Below, one piece after another: positions 1 through 6,926 of a DNA stretch of 36,342 nucleotides. Position 1 is the first letter of the stretch. Each line of letters opens with the position of its first letter. The position numbers and the translations under genes were made by a program. The stretch spans positions 1-36,342 of the forward strand of contig JAIXHM010000005.1 of assembly GCA_030145825.1 (NCBI GenBank). The letters are read 5' to 3'. Origin of the DNA: Flavobacterium sp. Its GTDB lineage: Bacteria; Bacteroidota; Bacteroidia; Flavobacteriales; Flavobacteriaceae. Under the pieces are notes generated by a model that searched no databases, was not told the DNA's origin, and worked only from the letters and a program-made list of their open reading frames with translations.

Positions 1-169
1 GTTCATAATTACCATATTCATTAGAAGCTGTACCAATGTAAGTATTCTCAATAAAAATATTTACAAAAGGAACGGGAGCATTATCTTTACTTAAAACTTT
101 ACCTCTAATTTGTGCCGAAGAAAGATTAAAACATAGTAAAACTAAAAAAACGGATAAAATTCGCATCAT
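1..169 (-). CDS. N-terminal fragment of a secreted carboxypeptidase-regulatory-domain protein
   Basis: This reading frame is absent from the ORF track because it leaves the window at base 1. Reading the minus strand gives MRILSVFLVLLCFNLSSAQ, a clear signal peptide, followed by IRGKVLSKDNAPVPFVNIFI, the start of a carboxypeptidase-D regulatory-like (CarboxypepD_reg-like) beta-sandwich. Such domains head Bacteroidota outer-membrane proteins such as DUF5686 proteins and TonB receptors. The rest is outside the window, so the full family cannot be decided. Its ATG overlaps the aroQ stop (TAATGATG), so the two are probably translationally coupled. The start may be the first ATG (169) or the second (166). 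Confidence 0.75.
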   Translation of the reverse strand, partial: MMRILSVFLVLLCFNLSSAQIRGKVLSKDNAPVPFVNIFIENTYIGTASNEYGNYE

Positions 170-591
170 TAACTTTCTAATAAGAACGATTGAATAGCTA
201 ATTCGTAACTCTGTAATACAAAACCAACGATTACTCCTTTTGCGCTTCCAGCAATATAAGATTGATGTCTAAAACTTTCACGAGAATAGGTATTGGTAAT
301 ATGAACTTCTACAACTGGAGAATGTACCCCTTTTACAGCATCGCCAATTCCAACAGAAGTATGTGTATAAGCTCCAGCATTAAGAATAATTCCATCAAAA
401 GAAAAACCTACTTCATGAATTTTATTAATAATTTCTCCTTCAATATTACTTTGAAAATAATCAAATTCTACAGCACAATATTTCTCTTGTAGTTGATTGT
501 AAAATCTCTCAAAAGAAATATTGCCATAAATATCAGTTTCTCTTTTACCAAGCAAATTCAAATTAGGACCATTAATAATACAGATTTTCAT
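169..591 (-). CDS. aroQ: Type II 3-dehydroquinate dehydratase
   Basis: This enzyme dehydrates 3-dehydroquinate to 3-dehydroshikimate in the cytosolic shikimate pathway. The 140-residue length fits the type II (dodecameric) family. The N-terminus has the signature GPNLNLLGKRE. Further on are ILNAGAYTHTSVGIGDA and the EVHITN and SRESFRHQSYI segments, which carry the conserved histidine, arginine and substrate-binding residues. The ORF track starts 14 residues upstream at 633, but family members begin at MKICIINGPN, so I place the start at the ATG at 591. The next gene starts inside the aroQ stop codon. Confidence 0.95.
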   Translation of the reverse strand: MKICIINGPNLNLLGKRETDIYGNISFERFYNQLQEKYCAVEFDYFQSNIEGEIINKIHEVGFSFDGIILNAGAYTHTSVGIGDAVKGVHSPVVEVHITNTYSRESFRHQSYIAGSAKGVIVGFVLQSYELAIQSFLLES

Positions 592-798
592 AAGAAGATT
601 TTTAATTAAGTAAAGATAAAAAATGTCGTTCACATAACACGATAATGCCTTGTTTTTGTCTCAAATTTTACAAAAAAAACATTTTATACCTAAATTTTAC
701 ATTTATTTAACAAAATATTCTGAATGTTAAAATATTGAATATCAATAACAAAAGATAATTATTACTAAATAATTGCTAATAGAATCATAAAAGTAGTC

Positions 799-827
799 TT
801 GTATATTGAGAAAAACATATAAATTTG
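799..827 (+). promoter_or_regulatory. Bacteroidota-type promoter for the beta-barrel gene
   Basis: A TTG at 799-801 is followed after 18 nt by TAAATTTG at 820-827, matching the TTG / TAnnTTTG consensus of the Bacteroidota housekeeping sigma factor. It lies about 30 nt upstream of the ATG at 858, leaving a short leader. The rest of the 592-857 gap is AT-rich, and I see nothing else in it. Confidence 0.7.
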
Positions 828-857
828 CACTGTTAACTTTTAAAATTTAAACTAAAC

Positions 858-1442
858 ATGAAAAAAGTTTTATTATCTGCAGTAGCTATTTTCGCTTTCG
901 CGTTTGCTAATGCTCAAGAGGTTGAAACAACTGATAATGGTGGTTTTGCTAAAGGAAACGTTTTTGTTTCTGGTGCTGTTTCTTTTTCAAGTGAAAAAGA
1001 TGTTCAAAATACTTTTGTAATTGCTCCTAAAGCTGGATACTTTGTATCTGATAACATTGCGGTAGGTTTGCAAGTAGGTTACACTACTACAAAATATGAT
1101 ACTCCAGACGCAACTGACAATACTTTTTCAGTAGGCGCTTTTGGTAGATATTATTTCACTCCAGCTTCTAAATTTTCTTTATTTGGGGATCTAGGTTTTA
1201 CTTATGATAACTATGATAGAGAATCTCTTGCAGGTTTTGGTTACAATGGTAAAGGAGATGGTTTTACAGTAGCTATAAAACCAGGTATCAACTATTTCTT
1301 ATCTAATCATTTCTCTCTTGAAGCTTCAGTTGCTGCTTTAAGCTATGAAACTACAAAACCTGATGGAGGTTCATCTTCAGATAGATTTTTCGTAGGTGGA
1401 GATTGGACAAATGTTTCTTTCGGAGTAATCTATAAATTCTAA
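858..1442 (+). CDS. Small outer-membrane beta-barrel protein
   Basis: The 194-residue protein begins with a signal peptide (MKKVLLSAVAIFAFAFANAQ, cleavage after NAQ). The body alternates short polar and aromatic stretches typical of amphipathic beta-strands and ends in a terminal phenylalanine (VIYKF), the usual BAM recognition residue. This fits the OMP_b-brl family of eight-stranded barrels common in Flavobacteria; no enzymatic motif is visible. It is a single-gene transcription unit with its own promoter and a strong terminator just after the stop, suggesting abundant expression. The specific function is unknown. Confidence 0.85.
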   Translation: MKKVLLSAVAIFAFAFANAQEVETTDNGGFAKGNVFVSGAVSFSSEKDVQNTFVIAPKAGYFVSDNIAVGLQVGYTTTKYDTPDATDNTFSVGAFGRYYFTPASKFSLFGDLGFTYDNYDRESLAGFGYNGKGDGFTVAIKPGINYFLSNHFSLEASVAALSYETTKPDGGSSSDRFFVGGDWTNVSFGVIYKF

Positions 1443-1464
1443 TTTATAGTCAAACGATACTTTT

Positions 1465-1493
1465 AAAAATCCCGCTAATGGCGGGATTTTTTT
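1465..1493 (+). terminator. Rho-independent terminator after the beta-barrel gene
   Basis: An 11-bp stem (AAAAATCCCGC at 1465-1475 pairing with GCGGGATTTTT at 1481-1491) with a 5-nt loop is followed by a T run. It begins 22 nt after the stop codon. Confidence 0.92.
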
Positions 1494-1520
1494 ATACTCT
1501 AAAATGATTACATTTGAAAT

Positions 1521-2417
1521 ATGAGTTGGGCATCTTATTTAAAACAATTTCAAAATTATTTACGATTAGAAAGAGGACTTTCTGAAAATACTATTGCCAA
1601 TTATACTTTCGATATAGAAAAACTTATTTTTTATTTAAATGAGAATAATATTAACGAAAGTCCAATAAAAATTACCGAGGAAACAATACAAACCTTTTTA
1701 TATAAAATTTCAGGAGAAGTTAACGCTAGAAGTCAGTCGCGAATTATTTCAGGTTTAAAGAGTTTTTTCAACTTTTTAATATTTGAAGATTTAAGAAATG
1801 ACACACCTTTAGAACTCATTGAAGTTCCAAAAACAGGCAGAAAACTTCCCGACACGCTTTCTACAAACGAAATTGATAATTTAATAGGCGCTATAGATCT
1901 TTCGACTCCAGAAGGAGAAAGAAACAGGGCCATGCTTGAAACTTTATATAGTTGTGGGCTTCGCGTATCAGAATTAATTACTTTAAAAATATCCGATTTA
2001 TTCTTTAATGAAGGTTTTATTAAAGTGACTGGTAAAGGCGATAAACAACGCTTTGTACCCATAAGTAAATCGACTGAAAAATTTATCACTATTTATAGTA
2101 ACGAAATTCGCAACAAACTTAATATTCAAAAAGGATTTGAAGACACATTGTTTTTAAACCGCAGAGGCAAACAACTAACACGCGCAATGGTATTTACCAT
2201 AATTAAAGATTTAGCGGTTAAAATAGGCTTAAAAAAGTCAATTTCACCCCACACGTTCCGACATTCTTTTGCAACACATTTACTCGAAAATGGAGCTGAT
2301 TTAAGATCAATTCAATTAATGTTAGGACACGAATCGATAACCACAACAGAAGTATATATGCATTTAGATAGAACTTTCTTAGCAGAAGTTTTGAATAACT
2401 TCCATCCGAGGAAGTAG
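1521..2417 (+). CDS. xerD: Site-specific tyrosine recombinase XerD
   Basis: This cytosolic recombinase resolves chromosome dimers, normally at dif. At 298 residues it has family length. Residues 1-90 form the SAM-like core-binding domain (QNYLRLERGLSENTIANY). The catalytic domain carries the full set of residues: R148 in SCGLRVSEL, K172 in GKGDK, H244 and R247 in HTFRH, H270 in LGHES, and the nucleophile Y279 in EVYMHLD. The ATG at 1521 gives the standard N-terminus. It is a lone gene read from the short gap behind the terminator. Bacteroidota often carry one XerD-like and one XerC-like protein; the C-terminal motif fits XerD better, but the paralogue assignment is an inference. Confidence 0.92.
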   Translation: MSWASYLKQFQNYLRLERGLSENTIANYTFDIEKLIFYLNENNINESPIKITEETIQTFLYKISGEVNARSQSRIISGLKSFFNFLIFEDLRNDTPLELIEVPKTGRKLPDTLSTNEIDNLIGAIDLSTPEGERNRAMLETLYSCGLRVSELITLKISDLFFNEGFIKVTGKGDKQRFVPISKSTEKFITIYSNEIRNKLNIQKGFEDTLFLNRRGKQLTRAMVFTIIKDLAVKIGLKKSISPHTFRHSFATHLLENGADLRSIQLMLGHESITTTEVYMHLDRTFLAEVLNNFHPRK

Positions 2418-2470
2418 TTTTTTTTTACATAGAGAGACTTTTAAAACCAATTAGATTAAGGGTTTAGTTT

Positions 2471-2598
2471 GTCATGCTGTAAGCATCTCTTTTATGAACT
2501 TCAAATAGGAAGTAAGCTCAACATAAAACTTACATGACTTATATGTTTAATAAACAAGCAACAATAATCTCTCCTAAAGAGATTCCTAACGGAATGAC
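2471..2598. repeat. Pair of inverted palindromic-element halves (GTCATGCT... / ...GGAATGAC)
   Basis: GTCATGCTGTAAGCATCTC at 2471-2489 is itself a small hairpin. Its partner GAGATTCCTAACGGAATGAC lies at 2579-2598, so GTCAT opens and ATGAC closes the unit, with GCATCTC and GAGATTCC facing inward. The same termini occur at 23830-23889 in a compact 60-bp form. Here the halves are separated by about 90 bp of AT-rich DNA. It sits between convergent xerD and rny. Confidence 0.7.
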
Positions 2599-2611
2599 AA
2601 AAGTGAGTATA

Positions 2612-2647
2612 AAAAAATCGTATTAAAATGAATTAACACGATTTTTT
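2612..2647. terminator. Bidirectional terminator between xerD and rny
   Basis: AAAAAATCGT and ACGATTTTTT form an inverted repeat with A and T runs on the outside, so either strand yields a hairpin with a U tail. It lies between two convergent genes, as expected for a shared terminator. The loop is long, about 16 nt. Confidence 0.6.
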
Positions 2648-2666
2648 ACTTTTAACTAATGCCTAA

Positions 2667-4226
2667 TTATTTAGCAATATTAACCGCTCTAGTTTCTCTA
2701 ATTACAGTAATTTTAACTTGACCCGGATAAGTCATTTCAGTTTGAATTTTGTGAGAGATTTCAAATGATAATGTAGAAGCCATTTCGTCTGAAACTTTTT
2801 CACTTTCTACAATAACACGTAATTCTCTACCTGCTTGAATTGCATAAGCATTTTTAACACCATTAAATCCGTAAGCAATATCTTCTAAGTCTTTTAACCT
2901 TTGAATATAAGAATCTAAAACTTGACGTCTTGCTCCTGGTCTTGCTCCCGAAATAGCATCACATACTTGTACTAAAGGCGAAATTAAATATTTCATTTCA
3001 ATTTCGTCGTGGTGCGCTCCAATTGCGTTACAAACCTCATCTTTTTCACCATATTTCTCAGCCCACTGCATACCTAAAATCGCGTGCGGCAATTCACTTT
3101 CTGTTTCTGGTACTTTTCCAATATCGTGTAATAAACCAGCACGTTTAGCTAACTTTACATTCAATCCTAACTCAGCAGCCATAATACCACATAAATTGGC
3201 AACTTCTCTCGAGTGTTGTAATAAGTTTTGTCCATAAGAAGAACGATACTTCATACGACCTACAATCTTAATTAATTCAGGGTGTAGACCATGAATACCT
3301 AAATCAATAACAGTACGTTTACCAACTTCAATAATTTCTTCTTCGATTTGTTTTTGAGTTTTAGCTACAACTTCTTCAATACGCGCTGGGTGAATACGAC
3401 CATCGGTAACTAATTTGTGTAATGCTAAACGAGCAATTTCTCTCCTTACTGGATCAAAACAAGATAAAATAATTGCTTCAGGTGTGTCGTCTACAATAAT
3501 TTCAACTCCAGTTGCTGCTTCTAAAGCACGAATATTACGTCCTTCACGACCAATGATTCTACCTTTAACATCATCCGACTCAATATTGAAAACAGAAACA
3601 CAATTTTCAACTGCTTCTTCTGTTCCTACACGTTGAATAGTATTGATGATAACTTTTTTAGCTTCTTGCTGAGCGGTCATTTTTGCTTCTTCCATTGCAT
3701 TCTGAATGAAAGACATTGCTGCCGTTTTAGCTTCTGCTTTTAAACTTTCAACCAATTGATTTTTAGCTTCTTCCGCAGACAATCCAGAAATTACTTCTAA
3801 CTGTTCTACTTGACTTCTGTGAAGCTTTTCAATTTCTTGTTGTTTTTTATCCAAAAACTCAATTCTCGTGTTGTAATCTGCTAATTTTTCTTCAAATTCA
3901 TCATTCAATTTCTTGTTTTTAGCCAGTTCACTCGACACTTGAGATTCTTTATCTCTAGTTCTCTTTTCTGCTTCCGCAATTTTCTTGTCTCTCGATAAAA
4001 TTACCTGCTCATGTTCAGCTTTTAATTCTAAAAACTTTTCTTTTGCTTGTAAAATTTTATCCTTTTTAATTGATTCAGCTTCAGTTTTAGCATCTTTCAA
4101 AATTGAAGCTGCTTCCTTTTTTGCATTTTTAATAAGATTTGAAACATTGCTTTTCTCTAAAAATTTAGCAATTCCAAACCCTAAAGCAATTCCCAAAACA
4201 ATTCCTATAATCGTTATAAAATCCAT
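2667..4226 (-). CDS. rny: Ribonuclease Y
   Basis: RNase Y is a membrane-anchored endoribonuclease that initiates mRNA turnover. The 519-residue protein shows the full family layout. An N-terminal transmembrane helix (about residues 3-22, [15 protein letters not shown]) is followed by a long charged coiled coil (about 30-200). Then comes a KH RNA-binding domain (about 205-275) with [15 protein letters not shown], and an HD hydrolase domain with the metal-binding H367-D368 in [10 protein letters not shown] and a downstream AHHDE. The start at 4226 puts the membrane helix at the N-terminus. A 6S RNA gene and zapA lie immediately upstream on the same strand. Confidence 0.97.
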   Translation of the reverse strand: MDFITIIGIVLGIALGFGIAKFLEKSNVSNLIKNAKKEAASILKDAKTEAESIKKDKILQAKEKFLELKAEHEQVILSRDKKIAEAEKRTRDKESQVSSELAKNKKLNDEFEEKLADYNTRIEFLDKKQQEIEKLHRSQVEQLEVISGLSAEEAKNQLVESLKAEAKTAAMSFIQNAMEEAKMTAQQEAKKVIINTIQRVGTEEAVENCVSVFNIESDDVKGRIIGREGRNIRALEAATGVEIIVDDTPEAIILSCFDPVRREIARLALHKLVTDGRIHPARIEEVVAKTQKQIEEEIIEVGKRTVIDLGIHGLHPELIKIVGRMKYRSSYGQNLLQHSREVANLCGIMAAELGLNVKLAKRAGLLHDIGKVPETESELPHAILGMQWAEKYGEKDEVCNAIGAHHDEIEMKYLISPLVQVCDAISGARPGARRQVLDSYIQRLKDLEDIAYGFNGVKNAYAIQAGRELRVIVESEKVSDEMASTLSFEISHKIQTEMTYPGQVKITVIRETRAVNIAK

Positions 4227-4247
4227 AGTTTTAAAAAATATTTATAT

Positions 4248-4404
4248 AAAAAAAGCCTACATTAGGTGTTTGTATAAACTCGTAAAGACAAGTTTTGAGC
4301 TAGCTCGTTTTTCATGTTTCCCACTTAAGGGCTTACAATAGTACGAAGATTCGCTCATTTTAATTTGTTAGTGTTGAGTTTATCAAATATATGCTAATGT
4401 AGGC
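4248..4404 (-). ncRNA. ssrS: 6S RNA (ssrS), RNA polymerase regulator
   Basis: The 208-nt gap between zapA and rny folds, on the minus strand, as one long interrupted rod. An 11-bp closing stem (GCCTACATTAG with CTAATGTAGGC, + strand 4394-4404 and 4255-4265) is followed by a second stem (ATAAACTC with GAGTTTAT, 4376-4383 and 4274-4281). A third stem (TGAGC with GCTCA) and an apical hairpin around CCCTTAAGTGGG complete it. Seven U residues follow the closing stem (4248-4254). Length is about 150 nt plus the tail. Rod shape, open internal loops and position next to zapA all match 6S RNA, which binds the housekeeping holoenzyme and mimics an open promoter. I see no clear TAnnTTTG box upstream, so it may be co-transcribed with zapA and processed. 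Confidence 0.8.
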
Positions 4405-4434
4405 AGTATCTTTATCTTATTTGTAAGAACGTAT

Positions 4435-4728
4435 CTATCTTGAGAGTAACTCACTCAATTTCAAATCCAAGCTTTGCAAGCGCTTTAACGCATTTTGCTG
4501 TTCTTCTGAAGCATCTAACTTCTTTTGCTCGGTTTGCGCTGCAAATTGTAACGCACACATAGCTAGAACATCTTGCTTATCTCTAACTGCATAGCTTTGT
4601 TCAAATTGTTTTATCATCGCATCTATCTTTTTTGAAGCAGTTCGTAACGCTTCTTCTTGTGTATCTTCAATTGTTAATGGATATACACGATCGGCTATAG
4701 ATATTTTGATATTTAATTTTTCACTCAT
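4435..4728 (-). CDS. zapA: Cell division protein ZapA
   Basis: ZapA bundles FtsZ protofilaments at the division ring. The 97-residue protein has the expected N-terminal beta region with IADRVYPLTIEDTQEE, then the helix EALRTASKKIDAMI and a C-terminal coiled coil rich in Q, E, K and L. It follows a small coiled-coil gene by six nucleotides, and the 6S RNA gene lies directly downstream, an arrangement also known from other phyla. The ATG at 4728 gives the usual short N-terminus (MSEKLNIKISI). Confidence 0.92.
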   Translation of the reverse strand: MSEKLNIKISIADRVYPLTIEDTQEEALRTASKKIDAMIKQFEQSYAVRDKQDVLAMCALQFAAQTEQKKLDASEEQQNALKRLQSLDLKLSELLSR

Positions 4729-4734
4729 GACTTC

Positions 4735-5025
4735 CTAATCAGAAAGTTGTGCTATGCAATGATCGATTTCACGAATTAATGAATTTATTTTGAGCTTCGT
4801 TTCTCGTTTATTTTCGTCACTGCCTAACAATGAATTTACCATTTTCAATTTATCAATTTGCTCATTTAAAACCGTTATTTGAGCTGATTTGATGTCATTA
4901 TCTTTCTTAACTTGTTCTAATAATTCATTGATTTCAATATTTTTCTTCTCTAATTGAACCAATTTCTGATTCAATTTAAAGAACTTAACTTCAAGAGCAT
5001 CAATAAGTTTGGACAAATCGTTCAT
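4735..5025 (-). CDS. Small coiled-coil protein upstream of zapA
   Basis: This 96-residue protein is almost entirely predicted coiled coil: heptad-like patterns of L, I and K run from LSKLIDALEVKFFKLNQKL through LNEQIDKLKMVNSLL, with no signal peptide or membrane helix. A short tail resembles the FtsZ-ring accessory protein ZapB in overall character, but I cannot claim homology. It is the first gene of the zapA transcription unit, six nucleotides before it. A role as a partner of ZapA in division is an inference from position and coiled-coil nature. Confidence 0.75.
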   Translation of the reverse strand: MNDLSKLIDALEVKFFKLNQKLVQLEKKNIEINELLEQVKKDNDIKSAQITVLNEQIDKLKMVNSLLGSDENKRETKLKINSLIREIDHCIAQLSD

Positions 5026-5053
5026 TAATGGAAAAAATCATTTTCACTACATA

Positions 5054-5084
5054 CAAAATTAAGATTACATTTTAACAATCACAA
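5054..5084 (-). promoter_or_regulatory. Bacteroidota-type promoter for the zapA operon
   Basis: On the minus strand TTG (5084-5082) is followed after 20 nt by TAATTTTG (5061-5054), matching the TTG / TAnnTTTG consensus. The start codon at 5025 is about 28 nt downstream. Confidence 0.6.
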
Positions 5085-5225
5085 TTTTTTTTGTTTTTTT
5101 TTATACTATTTTTCAACTTTTTTACAATAAACTGAGTTTTAGAATGTTGTAACTATATTAAAAAAATATTTTTTCAAATTATAAGTTTTACTATTTTAGC
5201 TGTAACACAAAACATATACAAGCCA

Positions 5226-6914
5226 ATGAAAAAATTTTTCGCCCTATTATTTTTATCTTCAATTGGATTTTCTCAAAACGATTATCCTAAAGAATTCATT
5301 TCTCCTTTAAATATTCCATTAGATGTTTCAGGTTCATTTGGAGAATTAAGAAGCAATCACTTTCATTCTGGTTTAGATTTAAAAACACAAAAAAAAGAAG
5401 GACTTGAAGTTTTTGCAGTTGCAGACGGATATGTTTCGAGAATTAAAATTTCTTCTTTTGGTTACGGGAAAGCGATTTATATTACACATCCTAATGGCTA
5501 CACTACAGTTTATGGACATTTACAAAAAGGAAATGGTTTAATTGAAGATTATATTAAAAAGAAACAATACGAAAAGAAATCTTTTGAAATAGAGCTCTTC
5601 CCTACTCCATCTGAATTACCAGTAAAACAAGGCGATGTTATTGCTTTAAGCGGGAATTCTGGAGGAAGTGGTGGACCGCATTTACATTTTGAGTTTAGAG
5701 AAACAAAATCGGAAAAAATTGTAAATCCATTACAATTTGGCTACAATAAACTTGCGGTTGACAATCATAATCCAGAATTGTATGGCATTATGGCTTTCCC
5801 AATAGATAGCACCATTGTAAACAAATCGCAATTACCTATTCCCATTTCATTTTCTAAACAAGCTGATGGCACTTACAAAGCTTCAAAAGTAATTGCAAAT
5901 GGCAAAGTTGGTTTTGCTATAAATGCCAATGATAAATGTACCAATCCTTACAATAAAAACGGACTTTATAAAGTAAATGCTTATTTAAATGGAGTACTCT
6001 ATTTCCAATATGAATTTGATAAATTCGCTTTTGACGAATCGCGCTATGTTAATAATTTCATAGATTATTTTACTTACAAATCTAAAGGGCAACGTTTTCA
6101 AAAGCTATTTTTTGAAACAAGTTATCCACTTTCTGTAATAAAAAACAATAAAAACAACGGAATAATTAATACACAACCAAAAGCAAGTTATACGTTAAGA
6201 GTAGAAATGTTCGATTTTCAAGGACACCAAGTAAATATTTTAATTCCAATTGAATATGGAACTTCAGAAGTTGCCATAAAAAAAGAAGTCAATACTTCAC
6301 CCTATTTTTTAAAATCTAAAATTGAGAATAATTATTCTAAAGAAAATATATCGGTTTTTATTCCAGAAAATACTTTCTACGATGATTTTAGATTAAATTT
6401 TGATGTAAAAGACAATGTTTTGTATTTGCATAATGATAAAGTTCCTGCTCATAAAAATTTTACGATTACTTACAGTAATGTTGAAGGCTTAAGTGAAGAA
6501 CAATTAAAGAAGACTTTCATAGCATCTGTTGATGGTGTAAAATTAGATTATAACAAAACAACAAGAAAGGGAAATTCACTTTCAGCAAGAGTAAGAGAAC
6601 TTGGAGTTTTTAAATTAGCACAAGACACCATTGCGCCACGAATTTATAATGTAAACTTTGTGGAAGGCAAAAATTTAATAAAACAAAATACAATTAGCGT
6701 TTCCATATCAGATAACATGTCGGGAATTGATACCTATAATGCTTATTTGAATGGCGAATGGATATTGATGGAATACGATTATAAAACCAATAAATTAGTA
6801 CATCAATTAGCTGATGGTAAATACAAAGAAGGAAGAAATTATTTTAAAATAATTGTAACTGATGATTTACAAAATTCAACTACCTTTGAATCCTATTTTT
6901 TTATGAATCCTTAA
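5226..6914 (+). CDS. Secreted M23-family peptidase (LytM-type)
   Basis: This is a predicted envelope zinc metallopeptidase of the lysostaphin/LytM type, which cleaves peptide crosslinks in peptidoglycan. A signal peptide (MKKFFALLFLSSIGFSQ) is followed by the M23 domain at about residues 25-175. Zinc and catalytic residues are visible: H47 and D51 in HFHSGLD, H152 and H154 in GGPHLHFEF. An insertion rich in K and E (about 105-130) interrupts the domain. The remaining roughly 380 residues are beta-rich, Ig-like in texture and of unknown role. The TonB receptor gene begins 12 nt after the stop, so the two are probably one operon. Confidence 0.9.
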   Translation: MKKFFALLFLSSIGFSQNDYPKEFISPLNIPLDVSGSFGELRSNHFHSGLDLKTQKKEGLEVFAVADGYVSRIKISSFGYGKAIYITHPNGYTTVYGHLQKGNGLIEDYIKKKQYEKKSFEIELFPTPSELPVKQGDVIALSGNSGGSGGPHLHFEFRETKSEKIVNPLQFGYNKLAVDNHNPELYGIMAFPIDSTIVNKSQLPIPISFSKQADGTYKASKVIANGKVGFAINANDKCTNPYNKNGLYKVNAYLNGVLYFQYEFDKFAFDESRYVNNFIDYFTYKSKGQRFQKLFFETSYPLSVIKNNKNNGIINTQPKASYTLRVEMFDFQGHQVNILIPIEYGTSEVAIKKEVNTSPYFLKSKIENNYSKENISVFIPENTFYDDFRLNFDVKDNVLYLHNDKVPAHKNFTITYSNVEGLSEEQLKKTFIASVDGVKLDYNKTTRKGNSLSARVRELGVFKLAQDTIAPRIYNVNFVEGKNLIKQNTISVSISDNMSGIDTYNAYLNGEWILMEYDYKTNKLVHQLADGKYKEGRNYFKIIVTDDLQNSTTFESYFFMNP

Positions 6915-6926
6915 TCTTTAAATTTC

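Noticed and set aside
262-492. ORF on the strand opposite aroQ, and similar shadows at 1733, 3415, 3985, 6911, 7136, 11941, 13469, 14529, 16745, 17512, 20841, 22378, 22603, 22676, 23128, 23746, 24313, 29884, 31987 and 34347
   Set aside because: They overlap well-supported genes in another frame, lack recognisable domains, and read as low-complexity by-products.
592-633. 14-residue N-terminal extension of aroQ
   Set aside because: Family members begin at MKICIINGPN, and the extension is not conserved in character.
6915-6926. Frameshift or missing start in the TonB receptor
   Set aside because: A TTG codon at the correct place gives a complete signal peptide; the frame is intact throughout.
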